From Bacteroidota bacterium (GTDB lineage Bacteria; Bacteroidota; Bacteroidia; B-17B0; Aurantibacillaceae), in assembly GCA_019638705.1 (NCBI GenBank), contig JAHBTI010000006.1, positions 1 to 64,000 of the forward strand: a stretch of 64,000 nucleotides of DNA, given 5' to 3'. Position 1 is the first letter of the stretch; each line of letters begins with the position of its first letter. Positions 50,407-60,062 of this stretch are shown here, one piece after another. A program made the position numbers and the translations under genes. The notes beneath the pieces were generated by a model. The model worked only from the letters and a program-made list of their open reading frames with translations, searched no databases and was not told where the DNA came from.

Positions 50407-50555
50407 CCACCGTTGAAAAACAAATAGAACTTAGAGACAAAATTTTGTTGGGGTTAAAAAAAGCCTACGCAAAACTTATTGAGTACAAAAAACAAAAAGG
50501 CACAGAACTTGTTATTATGAAAGACGGCAAGATTGTGAAAATAAAACCTGAATGA
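50403..50555 (+). CDS. 50-residue protein overlapping the PIN gene
   Basis: A short lysine-rich protein (MTTVEKQIELRDKILLGLKK..., ending KDGKIVKIKPE). The ATG overlaps the PIN stop by the ATGA pattern, a strong sign of coupling. Its ending, VIMKDGKIVKIKPE, is a beta-hairpin like those in small antitoxin or regulator proteins. It may be a second partner of the toxin; nothing further can be said. At 50 codons it is easily missed by gene finders. Confidence 0.6.
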   Translation: MTTVEKQIELRDKILLGLKKAYAKLIEYKKQKGTELVIMKDGKIVKIKPE

Positions 50556-50590
50556 AAAATTGTAAGGGTTAAAAATTATTGCGGAATAGA

Positions 50591-51208
50591 TTAATCATTC
50601 CTATCACAATCTATCAATTTACCACTTTTATCATAGCACTTCCATTGTGGAGATATTCCGTTTTCATATTTCCCAATTCGCATTAATTTCCCATTTTCGT
50701 GATAATATTTCCACTCTCCTGTTTCTACTCCATTTTCATACATTCCAAGAAATCTTAATTGTCCGTCTTCATGATAACCTTTACACTCACCTATCGGCTT
50801 TCCATCTATATATTTTCCAACATTACCTAATTGTCCATTTTCGTAATAGCTTTTCCATTCTCCCATTCGCTTTCCTTTTTCAAATTTTCCAATCTCCCAT
50901 AATTGTCCGTTTGAGTGATAGATTTTCCATTTTCCTACAGGCTTGTCGTTTTTATATTTTCCAATACTATTTAATTGTCCATTGTCGTGGTAGATTTCCC
51001 ACTTTCCTATAGGTAAACCATTTTTATATTTTCCAATGGTACATAATTGTCCGTTGAAGTAGTAACTTTTCCATTTTCCTGTTTTTTCGCTTTTCTCATT
51101 ACGTTGCCCTATTTCTTTAGGTTTACCGTTGCTGTAATAAATGGTGTCTTGCGCATTTACATTTATGCACGCTGTACAAAAAAATAAAATGGCAATAATT
51201 TTTTTCAT
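50591..51208 (-). CDS. Exported MORN-repeat (YwqK-like) protein
   Basis: A 205-residue protein with signal peptide MKKIIAILFFCTACINVNAQ and about seven tandem repeats of roughly 23 residues with the pattern GKWKxYxxNGQLxxIGKYxN (for example GKWEIYHDNGQLNSIGKYKN). These are MORN_2 repeats, also seen in proteins annotated as YwqK-family antitoxins. Being exported, an antitoxin role is doubtful here; an envelope scaffold or lipid-binding role is more likely. It lies 23 bases after pheT on the same strand. Confidence 0.82.
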   Translation of the reverse strand: MKKIIAILFFCTACINVNAQDTIYYSNGKPKEIGQRNEKSEKTGKWKSYYFNGQLCTIGKYKNGLPIGKWEIYHDNGQLNSIGKYKNDKPVGKWKIYHSNGQLWEIGKFEKGKRMGEWKSYYENGQLGNVGKYIDGKPIGECKGYHEDGQLRFLGMYENGVETGEWKYYHENGKLMRIGKYENGISPQWKCYDKSGKLIDCDRND

Positions 51209-51231
51209 TATGTTTCAAGAATAGAAAAAAC

Positions 51232-53658
51232 CTACCTCAACTCCGCGCCCAACTTCTCTTTGTAATTAGAAATTAATTTTTCCATTACGCCGTCAATTTG
51301 TTTGTCGGTGAGGGTGGCTTCGTTGTTCATTAAAGTAAAACTTACGGCATACGATTTTTTGTTGCCGAGTTTTTCGCCTTCGTAAATGTCAAAGAGGTTT
51401 ACGACTTTCAATAATTTTTTTTCGGTCGTAAAAGCCAATTCTTCAATTTGGCTGTATTTAATTGATTTGTCAATCAGCAACGCCAAATCGCGGCGCACCG
51501 CAGGAAATTTGCTTATTTCTTCAAACCGTGTTTTTTGTTTTGAGAATGCGCGTACCAAAACTTCCCAATTAAAGCAAGCGTAAAATACAGGTTGCGCCAT
51601 GTCAAATTTTTTCAGTTGCGTCTTTGATACAGAGCCAAACTCTGCAAGTGGCTTGTTGTTCAGAGAATATGAAAGCCCTAAGTCAAAATTTTGGTAAGAG
51701 CTTTCCACACTTTTGTAATTGGTGATGCCGCATTTTTCCAACACATTATTTACCGCCGATTTTAAAAATGAAAAATCTGCTTTCTGTTCTAACTTGTAGG
51801 GATTTTCGGGAAATAAATTTCCTGTTACAAACAAAGCGAGTTGTTTTTGTTCGCTGTATTTTGTTTCATCGTTTGTTTTTTCGGCGTTGTAAATTCTTCC
51901 GATTTCAAACAATTTTAAATCCGCATTTTTTCGGTTGATGTTATATGCAATGGCTTCCAAGCCACTAAACAGCATATCGCCGCGCATCACGGAAAGGTCG
52001 CTGCTCAAAGGATTTAGCATACGCACCAAATTTTCTTTTTCGGAATAATAGGTTTCTTTGGTTAAAGACAAAGACATAATTTCATTGAAACCAAAACCTT
52101 CCAACAGCGCACCGATTTTGTTTTCTAACAAGAGTTCAAAATTCTTTTCTTCATTCAAAGCCGTGTAAGAAATGGATTTGCTTACTTCCACATGGTCATA
52201 ACCGTAAATGCGCATTACCTCTTCTATCACGTCTGTTTCGCGCCTCACGTCTGCTTTGTAGCGGGGCACTTTTAACAATAAACCGTCATTGCCCTCGCTG
52301 TCAATTTCAATGCCGAGATGATGAATGATGTTTTTTATTTTGCCGTGTTCAATATTTTTCCCGATTAGTTCGTTGCAACTCGCATAAGAAAACGCCACTT
52401 TAAACGGCTCTAATTTTTCGGGATACAAGTCTGTAATGCCCATGCTTACAGAGCCGCCCGCAATTTCCAAAATTAAATTGGCGGCGCGAATTAAAGCTGT
52501 TACAGTTATTTCGGGGTCTGTGCCGCGCTCATAGCGAAATGAAGCATCGGTTTTTAACGCGTGATGTTTAGAACTTTTGCGAATATAACTCGGTTCAAAA
52601 TACGCGCTTTCTAAAAAGATTGATGTTGTGCTTTCCGTTACGCCGCTTGCTTTTCCGCCAAACACGCCCGCCAAACACATAGGCTCGCTTTCGTTGCAAA
52701 TCATTAAATCGTTTTCTTGTAATGTACGTTCAACATCGTCTAACGTAACAAATTTTTCTCCTGCTTTTGCGTTGCGAACAATAATGTGGTTTCCTTTCAC
52801 TTTGTCTAAATCAAAGGCGTGGAGCGGCTGCCCGAGCTCGTGCAACACAAAATTGGTAATGTCCACAATGTTATTAATCGGGCGAATACCGATTGCCTTC
52901 AAACGATTTTTTAACCAATCGGGACTTTCTTTCACTTTAACGCCGCTAATTACCAAGCCGGAGTAGCGTTTGCAAGCCTCCTGATTTTCAATTGTAATTT
53001 TTACGCCGGTTAAATTGCTTGCTTCGGGCAATTCTTGCAAACCTGAAATGGCAGTTTGATAAGTTGAAACATTTTCGTTTGTATTTAGTATAGCTGCTAA
53101 ATCTCTTGCTACGCCAAGATGTGAAGCAGCATCGCTTCTGTTTGGTGTTAAACCTATTTCAAGCACGGTATCATTTTCAATGTTGAAATACTCGGAAGCG
53201 GGTAAACCTACTTTTGTATCTTCGGGCAACACCATAATGCCCGCGTGGCTTGTGCCAAGCCCGATTTCGTCCTCGGCGCAAATCATACCTTCGCTTACCG
53301 CACCGCGAATTTTTGATTTTTTTATTTCAAATGGTTCTCCGCTTACAGGAAATAATTTTGTGCCAACGGTGGCTATAATTACTTTTTGTCCCGCCGCTAC
53401 GTTTGGCGCACCGCACACGATTGACAAAGGCTCGCCCATGCCAACGTCCACTTTGGTTAAACTCAAACGGTCTGCATCAGGGTGTTTGCTGCATTCCAAC
53501 ACATGACCGACAACCAAACCTTTTAAGCCACCCTGCAAACTTTCAAAAGTTTCTGTGCTTTCCACTTCCAAACCCGAAGCGGTGAGTAAAGTTGAGATTT
53601 CGTTCGCCGAAATATCTGTATTAATAAGGGTTTTAAGCCAATTAAGAGAAATTTTCAT
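51232..53658 (-). CDS. pheT: Phenylalanine--tRNA ligase beta subunit
   Basis: An 808-residue protein that forms the alpha2-beta2 PheRS with PheS. It has the N-terminal EMAP/tRNA-binding domain (LVVGHVLECSKHPDADRLSL), the B3/B4 editing domain, the B5 domain, the catalytic-like core and a C-terminal anticodon-binding (FDX-ACB) domain (SKFPAVRRDLALLIDKSIKY). Length is right for the family. An exact promoter element (53678-53685) lies 19 bases before the ATG. pheS is not in this window. The small MORN gene follows and may be on the same transcript. Confidence 0.97.
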   Translation of the reverse strand: MKISLNWLKTLINTDISANEISTLLTASGLEVESTETFESLQGGLKGLVVGHVLECSKHPDADRLSLTKVDVGMGEPLSIVCGAPNVAAGQKVIIATVGTKLFPVSGEPFEIKKSKIRGAVSEGMICAEDEIGLGTSHAGIMVLPEDTKVGLPASEYFNIENDTVLEIGLTPNRSDAASHLGVARDLAAILNTNENVSTYQTAISGLQELPEASNLTGVKITIENQEACKRYSGLVISGVKVKESPDWLKNRLKAIGIRPINNIVDITNFVLHELGQPLHAFDLDKVKGNHIIVRNAKAGEKFVTLDDVERTLQENDLMICNESEPMCLAGVFGGKASGVTESTTSIFLESAYFEPSYIRKSSKHHALKTDASFRYERGTDPEITVTALIRAANLILEIAGGSVSMGITDLYPEKLEPFKVAFSYASCNELIGKNIEHGKIKNIIHHLGIEIDSEGNDGLLLKVPRYKADVRRETDVIEEVMRIYGYDHVEVSKSISYTALNEEKNFELLLENKIGALLEGFGFNEIMSLSLTKETYYSEKENLVRMLNPLSSDLSVMRGDMLFSGLEAIAYNINRKNADLKLFEIGRIYNAEKTNDETKYSEQKQLALFVTGNLFPENPYKLEQKADFSFLKSAVNNVLEKCGITNYKSVESSYQNFDLGLSYSLNNKPLAEFGSVSKTQLKKFDMAQPVFYACFNWEVLVRAFSKQKTRFEEISKFPAVRRDLALLIDKSIKYSQIEELAFTTEKKLLKVVNLFDIYEGEKLGNKKSYAVSFTLMNNEATLTDKQIDGVMEKLISNYKEKLGAELR

Positions 53659-53677
53659 TTTCTAAAATTAAAGGAAA

Positions 53678-53685
53678 CAAAGATA
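53678..53685 (-). promoter_or_regulatory. TAnnTTTG -7 element of pheT
   Basis: Exact TATCTTTG on the minus strand (plus CAAAGATA), 19 bases from the pheT start. Confidence 0.6.
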
Positions 53686-53711
53686 ATTAAATTGGAGTAG
53701 GGTTGGGAAAT

Positions 53712-53745
53712 AAAAAATCCCGTTTACTATTGAACGGGATTTTTT
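53712..53745 (-). terminator. Terminator of the T9SS metalloprotease gene
   Basis: A perfect 13-bp stem AAAAAATCCCGTT / AACGGGATTTTTT (53712-53724 with 53733-53745) with an 8-base loop. On the minus strand it ends in a T run, placing it after the protease gene (which ends at 53791) and just before the pheT promoter. The A/T symmetry makes it potentially bidirectional. Confidence 0.8.
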
Positions 53746-53761
53746 TTAGTATTACTCTAAA

Positions 53762-53790
53762 AGTCCCCCCTTTTGGGGATTTAGGGGGCT
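53762..53790 (-). repeat. C-rich palindromic repeat, copy 4
   Basis: On the minus strand AGCCCCCTAAATCCCCAAAA then GGGGGGACT; same orientation on its strand and same flanks (AGCC...GGGACT) as copy 2. It touches the stop codon of the protease gene. Confidence 0.85.
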
Positions 53791-56145
53791 TTACTCAATC
53801 ACCAATTTTTTCACCGCTTGTGTTTTGTCGGGCGAAATTGCTTTCACAAAATAAATGCCTTTAGCCCAGTTTTCTGTGTTGAGTAACAGAGCAGGCGAAT
53901 TGCTCATTTGCTTAGAAAAAACAAGACTTCCAAGCGTATTGAAAATTTCCACTTTGCTGTTTGTTTGAGCTTCAATAGTAACATAATCGTGTGTAGGGTT
54001 TGGATAAATTTTCAATTCATTACCTGTGATTTTTACTTCGCTTATACTTGTTGTTGTTGGCGTGTTATAGCAAGTAATTGAAAAAATATCAAATGAATTA
54101 CAACCTACGGCATCGTATGTATAAAGCGTATAAAGCCCATCGCACAAATTTGTGCAGGGCATGGTGGTGCAGTTGCTGTTTACAAGACTGTATGAGTACG
54201 GTGCAGTACCTGAACTTGTAGTAACATTCAGAACACCTGTACACGCATTATTGCAATCAGGGTTGGTAACACTAAGCGTAGAGATTGGCGAAATCGGGGA
54301 AACATACAAGGTAAACACGGCAGTAGCAACGCAGGTTGATTGCCCGCCGACAACAGTATAAGCAGTACTTGTATTTGGATTTACTGAAATAACAGAATCA
54401 GTACTGCCTGTATTCCACGAATAAGAGCTTGCACCGTTTGCCGTAAGCGTGGCAGATGAACCTAAGCATATCGTAGGACTGCTGCTGCTTATGGTTACGC
54501 TTGGCTGTTCAGACGAAACAAACAGCGTGAAAACAGCAGTCGCGCTACACGTTGATTGACTTCCAACAACAGTATAGGCGGTGCTTATACTTGGATTTAC
54601 CGCAATAACAGAATTTGTGCTGCCTGTGTCCCACGAATAAGAACTTGCACCGTTTGCCGTAAGTGTGGCAGATGAACCCAAGCATATTTCAGAATTGCTG
54701 CTGCTTACGGTTATGTTTGGCAACGGTGTTATATTAATGGTTTTTGTTACGGCACAAGCCGGTGAAGCGGCACTGCTTGCCAGTAAGCTGATGGTGTATA
54801 TGCCTGCCGAATTAAAAGACAGGTTGAGATTTGAAGTGGTGTATGTATTTGTTCCCACAGAACCTGTAACAAGCCATTGCCATGAGGTTGGCGTGCCGTT
54901 TGACGTATAAGTTAAAAATGCGTTTTGATTTGCACAGTATGTTGGGTTGGTAACAATAGTATTTGAAAGCACCGGCGGATTAGTCGCTTTTATGTACATA
55001 TAATAACGCCCCAAACTTCCATAATCGTCATAATTGCTTGAACGACCTCCATCAACGGTAAAATAATAATCTCCCGCCGTGAGGTTAAGACCTCTTAACG
55101 TAAATAATCGGGTAAGTGTAGTATCAACGGCTATTAAAGAATTGGTTGTTGCATTATACAAATGGAATCTGATGTCCAAATTCGCACCCTGATAACCGCT
55201 TGTAGAACCCGAATAAGTATTGCTTGTATCCAACGCCCATGGTTTTATGTTGAAAGACACATAACGGTTATTGCAAATGGTAAATTTATATACATCAATG
55301 TCTGAGGGGGTAGAAATCAAGCCCGAGTCCACAAGGTTTACAGAACTTAAATTCAACGTTTTTGCGGTGTTGTATGTGTCGCCCACATCATCGGTTACAA
55401 AACTTAAACGGGAACTGTGTGTAATTCCATAAGTGGCGTTATTACTATGGTCGTTTTGCGGAATGCCACAGGGATATGTACCATTGCTTGATGTATTTCG
55501 TCCCGCGTGCCATATTGTTACGTTTTTAGTATAACCCACGCCCATAATCGGTGCCCACGAGATAATACCCGTTCCCACGCCATTGCTGTATTGCGCGGTG
55601 AGCGTGCAGGGTGTGGTTGGGGAATTCCATACACCGTGATGTCTTAAACTTAACGTATGTCCTATTTCGTGCGAAGCGGCTTCTGCCACGTTTTTTGCAG
55701 AGTAACTGAGTTTATCTTCAAACACCCAACACGGCGTGCCGGGATAACCGCCCCAAGTAAAACTGTTTACATAAGCAACACCGCCTGCATTTGCATACCA
55801 ATAACTTGTTGGCGTAATTACAACACGCATACGGCGGTTTGCAGGCGCACTGTTAAAACGAAGGCTGTCGGTTGTTATGTTCACATCAAAAGGTATAAAA
55901 TCTTCGCTGATGCGTTTCCATGCAATTATTTTGTTATTTGCACTGAGCGTTGACGGCGAAGCGTTTATAACAGCTACGGTGCTTGCACTCGTATTCCAAA
56001 GCGTACCGCTTACCACTTGTCCGTCAAAATCCAAATAAATAACGCTGTTGGTAACGCTTGGTCGGCTGTTAAGTATAGGCGTTTGCGAAAAAGCAAATGC
56101 AGCTAAAAAGATAAAAGCGGAAGATAGTAGGTATTTTTTCATCAT
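53791..56145 (-). CDS. Secreted zinc metalloprotease with Ig-like repeats and T9SS sorting domain
   Basis: A 784-residue exported protein. Order: signal MMKKYLLSSAFIFLAAFAFSQ; metzincin-type domain with HEIGHTLSLRHHG (HExxHxxxxxH, residues about 159-169); a C-terminal pre-peptidase-like or cleaved-adhesin-like beta segment; then PKD/Ig-like repeats including two nearly identical 73-residue units (SSSxxxICLGSSATLTANGA); and a C-terminal type IX secretion signal (NELKIYPNPTHDYVTIE, ending KKLVIE). It is exported through the T9SS and attached to or released from the surface. The in-frame ATG at 56214 is upstream of the signal and less likely; the double ATG at 56140-56145 is preferred. Confidence 0.9.
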   Translation of the reverse strand: MMKKYLLSSAFIFLAAFAFSQTPILNSRPSVTNSVIYLDFDGQVVSGTLWNTSASTVAVINASPSTLSANNKIIAWKRISEDFIPFDVNITTDSLRFNSAPANRRMRVVITPTSYWYANAGGVAYVNSFTWGGYPGTPCWVFEDKLSYSAKNVAEAASHEIGHTLSLRHHGVWNSPTTPCTLTAQYSNGVGTGIISWAPIMGVGYTKNVTIWHAGRNTSSNGTYPCGIPQNDHSNNATYGITHSSRLSFVTDDVGDTYNTAKTLNLSSVNLVDSGLISTPSDIDVYKFTICNNRYVSFNIKPWALDTSNTYSGSTSGYQGANLDIRFHLYNATTNSLIAVDTTLTRLFTLRGLNLTAGDYYFTVDGGRSSNYDDYGSLGRYYMYIKATNPPVLSNTIVTNPTYCANQNAFLTYTSNGTPTSWQWLVTGSVGTNTYTTSNLNLSFNSAGIYTISLLASSAASPACAVTKTINITPLPNITVSSSNSEICLGSSATLTANGASSYSWDTGSTNSVIAVNPSISTAYTVVGSQSTCSATAVFTLFVSSEQPSVTISSSSPTICLGSSATLTANGASSYSWNTGSTDSVISVNPNTSTAYTVVGGQSTCVATAVFTLYVSPISPISTLSVTNPDCNNACTGVLNVTTSSGTAPYSYSLVNSNCTTMPCTNLCDGLYTLYTYDAVGCNSFDIFSITCYNTPTTTSISEVKITGNELKIYPNPTHDYVTIEAQTNSKVEIFNTLGSLVFSKQMSNSPALLLNTENWAKGIYFVKAISPDKTQAVKKLVIE

Positions 56146-56185
56146 GATTAAATTGAGTATATGTTTAAGAGTGGTGAGTAAAATT

Positions 56186-56593
56186 TTATTCAGAAATAAT
56201 GTCCTCTTCGTCACATTTGGTTAATACGAAGTTGCCGTTTTTTTCTTCGCTTTTGTAAAACACAGATTTATCAGACGTGGTTACAAAAACCTGAGTGGAA
56301 AAAGCACCATTTACCTGCACAAAAAGAAAAGCGTTGGCAATATAATCCATTTTTAAACGCATAGATGTCATGTCGCCCGAAGTGGAAACTACCTGCACCT
56401 GCGCTTTGTCAAGATATTTGTTATTGTTGGCAATTACATCATCAGCCTTGTGCGAAAGCAAACTGTTGATGTCATTTTTTGAAATGGTAAACGTTTCAGG
56501 AACTTCGTTTTTTATTGTACCTGTTTTTGTGTTTTGCGCATGGCAACCAAAGGCAGCCAACATCAGCGTAAAAAGAATGGTTTTAAATTTCAT
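56186..56593 (-). CDS. Small exported protein of unknown function
   Basis: A 135-residue protein with signal [20 protein letters not shown], cut either as a lipoprotein at C17 or after HAQ. The remainder has no recognised domain; it includes [20 protein letters not shown] and a C-terminal [18 protein letters not shown]. Ends 40 bases before the protease start on the same strand, so probably cotranscribed and perhaps exported alongside it. Function unknown. Confidence 0.68.
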   Translation of the reverse strand: MKFKTILFTLMLAAFGCHAQNTKTGTIKNEVPETFTISKNDINSLLSHKADDVIANNNKYLDKAQVQVVSTSGDMTSMRLKMDYIANAFLFVQVNGAFSTQVFVTTSDKSVFYKSEEKNGNFVLTKCDEEDIISE

Positions 56594-56674
56594 TTTCTAA
56601 AAGTACGGAAACAAATTTTAAGGAGCAAAAAAAAATGTCAGGAAAAACCCACACCTTCCATACCCGAATTTTAC

Positions 56675-56682
56675 TACTTTTG
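56675..56682 (+). promoter_or_regulatory. TAnnTTTG -7 element of der
   Basis: Exact TACTTTTG, 7 bases before ATG 56690. It rules out the earlier in-frame ATG at 56534 and implies a leader of only a few bases. Confidence 0.65.
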
Positions 56683-56689
56683 CAGCCTT

Positions 56690-57997
56690 ATGCCAAATGT
56701 TGTAGCCATAGTAGGAAGACCGAACGTAGGGAAATCAACCTTATTTAACCGATTAACGGAAACGCGCCAAGCCATTGTTGATGAAACTGCCGGCGTTACC
56801 CGAGACCGTCATTACGGAAAAGCCGAATGGCAAGGCGTGGCGTTCAGCTTGATTGACACGGGCGGTTACATTAAAGGTAGCGACGATGTGTTTGAAGACG
56901 AAATTCGCAAGCAGGTAAAAATTGCCATTGACGAAGCCACCGCTTTAATTTTTGTGGTGGATGTAAACGACGGCATTACCGAGTTTGACAAAGAAGTGGC
57001 AAATTTTATTCGCAAAAGCAAAAAGCCTGTGATTGTAGTTGCCAACAAATCCGACAATCACGAGAAAGCCGCTTACTCTGCCGAGTTTTACCAATTTGGT
57101 TTGGGCGATATTTATCCTGTTTCTGCCATCAGTGGGTCGGGCACGGGCGATTTTTTAGATAAGTTGGTTTCCATTTTTCCGAAAGATGTTGAACCCGAAG
57201 AAGAAATTCACATTCCGAGAATTGCGATTGTGGGCAGACCAAACGTTGGTAAATCTTCTCTTGCCAATGCTTTGCTTGGCGAAGAACGCAACATTGTTAC
57301 CGACATTGCAGGCACAACGCGCGACAGCATTAACACACGCTACACCAAATTCGGACACGATTTTTGGTTGGTGGATACTGCCGGAATGCGCCGCAAAGCT
57401 AAGGTGCACGAAGATTTGGAGTTTTACAGCGTTATGCGCACAATTAACGCCATTGAAAACAGCGATGTGTGTTTGCTGATGATTGATGCCGAACAGGGCA
57501 TGGATTCGCAGGATTTGAGCATTTTAAGTTTGATTGAAAAAAACCGTAAAGGCGTTGCCATTCTTGTAAACAAATGGGATTTGATTGAAAAAGACACCAA
57601 AACCGCGCAGCAGTACGAAGAAAAATTACGCGAACGCATTGCGCCTTTCCGTGATATTCCCATTTTATTTATTTCGGTGTTAGATAAGCAACGCATTATG
57701 AAAGCCGTTGATGTGGCGATGAAAGTGTATGAAAACAAAACACGCCACATTCAAACACGCAAACTCAACGATTTCTTTTTGCCTTTAATTGAAGCCATGC
57801 CACCGCAATCGGTAAAAGGCAAGCATGTAAAAATAAATTATGTGTCGCAACTAAAAGGCGAAGCCTTGTTTATGTTTTATTGCAATTTGCCGCAATATGT
57901 TTCAGAATCGTACAAACGTTTCCTTGAAAATAAATTGCGCGAAGCCTATGATTTTAGCGGTGTGCCGATTGTAGTGAGTATGAGGAAGAAAAATTAG
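56690..57997 (+). CDS. der: Ribosome-assembly GTPase Der (EngA)
   Basis: A 435-residue tandem GTPase that acts in 50S subunit assembly. Two G domains are seen: [17 protein letters not shown] at the start and [20 protein letters not shown] in the middle, each with DTxG and NKxD motifs, followed by a KH-like C-terminal domain. The open frame extends 52 codons upstream to 56534 but that part overlaps the divergent gene and precedes the promoter (56675-56682); the start at 56690 also matches the family N-terminus exactly. Confidence 0.97.
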   Translation: MPNVVAIVGRPNVGKSTLFNRLTETRQAIVDETAGVTRDRHYGKAEWQGVAFSLIDTGGYIKGSDDVFEDEIRKQVKIAIDEATALIFVVDVNDGITEFDKEVANFIRKSKKPVIVVANKSDNHEKAAYSAEFYQFGLGDIYPVSAISGSGTGDFLDKLVSIFPKDVEPEEEIHIPRIAIVGRPNVGKSSLANALLGEERNIVTDIAGTTRDSINTRYTKFGHDFWLVDTAGMRRKAKVHEDLEFYSVMRTINAIENSDVCLLMIDAEQGMDSQDLSILSLIEKNRKGVAILVNKWDLIEKDTKTAQQYEEKLRERIAPFRDIPILFISVLDKQRIMKAVDVAMKVYENKTRHIQTRKLNDFFLPLIEAMPPQSVKGKHVKINYVSQLKGEALFMFYCNLPQYVSESYKRFLENKLREAYDFSGVPIVVSMRKKN

Positions 57998-58005
57998 AAA
58001 TGAAA

Positions 58006-58034
58006 ATTCTAAATCCTAATCACTAAATTCTAAA
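58006..58034. repeat. ATTCTAAA repeat, copy 2
   Basis: ATTCTAAATCCTAATCACTA then AATTCTAAA; matches 49678-49707 with about three changes. It lies between the convergent der and recQ ends. Confidence 0.55.
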
Positions 58035-58038
58035 CAGG

Positions 58039-59943
58039 TTACTTCTTCCAAGTAAATTTTTCTGCGTTTTCTTCAATCACGCCGTCATCTACCAACACAT
58101 TAAAGGTTTTTACCCAAGTTTCATCGTTAAAAGAACTCATCTGCGTTTTTAGTTCTTCCAACGAAAGCGTTTGTGTTTGCAGCAAAGCAGCGAGTTTATT
58201 TTTTACGCCTTCGTAATTTTTCGGGCGTTTACTTAAACACACATCGCAATGCCCGCAATCGCTGTAATTAAACTCGTTAAAGTAAATGAGCAGTTGCGTT
58301 TGTCGGCAAAGTTGATTGTTATTGGTGTAATCAATTACCGAATTGATGCGCTCCAAATGCCGCGTTTTTAGCTGATGATAATTTTCAGGATTGAGTTCAA
58401 AATATTTTGCGTTTACGCGGTCTTGTGTAAAAATTAATTTCGGCAAAGAGCTTTGGGGCTGATACGATAAAATTTGCTCTTTATTTAAAAATTGCAGTTG
58501 CTCCGTAACCGTTGCCACGTTTGATTTTGTGCGATATGCCAAATCTCTTTCGCTGATAAAAACATAATTTTCAAACAAACCGCCATAGCTGCGTAACAGG
58601 GTTTTTATAAGCGGCTCGTATTTTGAAAATTTAATCTGATAATCGTACAATGTTTCTTTACCCGCGAGAAACATCACTTTTGAAGGTTCAAAACCCGCGT
58701 CTAAAAAAGCAATGTAATTTTCTTTTTCTAAAAACTTAATGCTGTTGTAAACTAACACCGGTAAAAGATTATAGCTCGCGCAAATTTTTTCAATATCAAA
58801 TTCCACGCTCAAACCTTGTCCCGCACCAATGGCTACTTGATAGTAATTACAAATGGCTTGATAGGTTTGTTTGATATAATCCAATTCAGGAAACGATTTT
58901 TGAAAATTGTCAATCAAACGCTCTTGGTCGGCGTGAGTGAAAAAAATGGTGGAGTAGGAAATTTTACCGTCCCTACCGGCTCTGCCTGCCTCCTGAAAAT
59001 AGGCTTCCAGACTTTCGGGTAAATCCAAATGAACGACAAAACGCACATCAGGCTTGTCAATACCCATACCGAAAGCATTGGTAGCGCAAATAATTTGTGT
59101 TTTATTTTCAATCCAGTTTTGCTGAATGGTTTGACGTTCTTCGTACTTTAAACCTGCATGATAGGCTTGTGCAGAGATTTTTTGCTGCTTTAAAAACTTC
59201 GCCAAGTCTTCGGTTTTTTTTCGGTTGCGCACATACACAATGCCCGAACCGCCAAGATTGGCAATGAGTTTGAGCAATCGCGCCGTTTTGTTTTCTTCCA
59301 ACTGCACTACATAACGCAAATTATTCCGTGCAAAGGATTGACGAAAAACCTGCTGCTCTTTAAAATGCAATTGCTTCTGAATGTCTTCAATTACAGGTTT
59401 GGTGGCACTTGCCGTGAGCGCAATAATTTTCACGTCAGGAAAATACGTTCGCAGGTCGGAAATTTTTAAATAACTCGGTCTGAAATCATAACCCCATTGC
59501 GAAATGCAATGCGCTTCGTCAACGGCAATCAAGGTAATCGGCAAATGCGCGAGTTTTTCCAAAAAATCTTTGCTTTGCAATCGTTCGGGCGACACATATA
59601 AAAACTGCACATGACCGAGCGCGGCGTTGTTCAGCGCAATATCAATTTCTTTAAAACTCATGGCTGCGCTTATGGCAACTGCCGAAATATTTCGCTTTTT
59701 CAGATTTTGTACCTGGTCGTTCATCAAAGCCACCAAAGGCGAAATCACCAAGGTTGTTCCACCCAACACCAAGCCCGACACTTGAAAGCACAGAGATTTT
59801 CCGCCACCTGTGGGCAAAAGCGCAAGTGTGTCTTTTTTTGAAAGCACAGATAAAATAATTTCTTCCTGCAAAGGGCGAAACGTATCGTAATTCCAATGCT
59901 TTTTTAAAATGTGATGAATATTTTGTTTAATGCTTGTGTTCAA
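58039..59943 (-). CDS. recQ: ATP-dependent DNA helicase RecQ
   Basis: A 634-residue superfamily 2 helicase. Walker A is LLPTGGGKS (residues 42-50), the DEAH box is AVDEAHCISQWGYDFRPSY, then the second RecA domain with QEAGRAGRDG (motif VI), and a RecQ-Ct zinc region with four cysteines near residues 555-580 (CRQTQ...CGHCDVC). A short C-terminal tail follows without an HRDC domain. It processes stalled forks and recombination intermediates. It starts with TTG (59941-59943); no ATG lies before the first helix. Confidence 0.95.
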   Translation of the reverse strand: MNTSIKQNIHHILKKHWNYDTFRPLQEEIILSVLSKKDTLALLPTGGGKSLCFQVSGLVLGGTTLVISPLVALMNDQVQNLKKRNISAVAISAAMSFKEIDIALNNAALGHVQFLYVSPERLQSKDFLEKLAHLPITLIAVDEAHCISQWGYDFRPSYLKISDLRTYFPDVKIIALTASATKPVIEDIQKQLHFKEQQVFRQSFARNNLRYVVQLEENKTARLLKLIANLGGSGIVYVRNRKKTEDLAKFLKQQKISAQAYHAGLKYEERQTIQQNWIENKTQIICATNAFGMGIDKPDVRFVVHLDLPESLEAYFQEAGRAGRDGKISYSTIFFTHADQERLIDNFQKSFPELDYIKQTYQAICNYYQVAIGAGQGLSVEFDIEKICASYNLLPVLVYNSIKFLEKENYIAFLDAGFEPSKVMFLAGKETLYDYQIKFSKYEPLIKTLLRSYGGLFENYVFISERDLAYRTKSNVATVTEQLQFLNKEQILSYQPQSSLPKLIFTQDRVNAKYFELNPENYHQLKTRHLERINSVIDYTNNNQLCRQTQLLIYFNEFNYSDCGHCDVCLSKRPKNYEGVKNKLAALLQTQTLSLEELKTQMSSFNDETWVKTFNVLVDDGVIEENAEKFTWKK

Positions 59944-60038
59944 AATTTCGGATTACGAATGTAAAAGAAAGCCACGAATTGCACTAATTGACACAAATCA
60001 AAAATTAGATTTTAGAATTTTAAATAATAATATCTCAT

Positions 60039-60046
60039 TATCTTCG
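60039..60046 (+). promoter_or_regulatory. Near-consensus -7 element of the TonB receptor gene
   Basis: TATCTTCG, one base from TAnnTTTG. It lies 16 bases before the in-frame CTG at 60063 that would begin the signal peptide. Confidence 0.35.
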
Positions 60047-60062
60047 TTCTCTTTAAAAATTT

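Noticed and set aside
54318..54710. CRISPR-like tandem repeat
   Set aside because: The repeats are long coding units of an Ig-like domain in frame, without spacers.
56534..56689. N-terminal extension of Der
   Set aside because: It lies before the promoter element, overlaps the divergent small gene's start, and the ATG at 56690 matches the family start.
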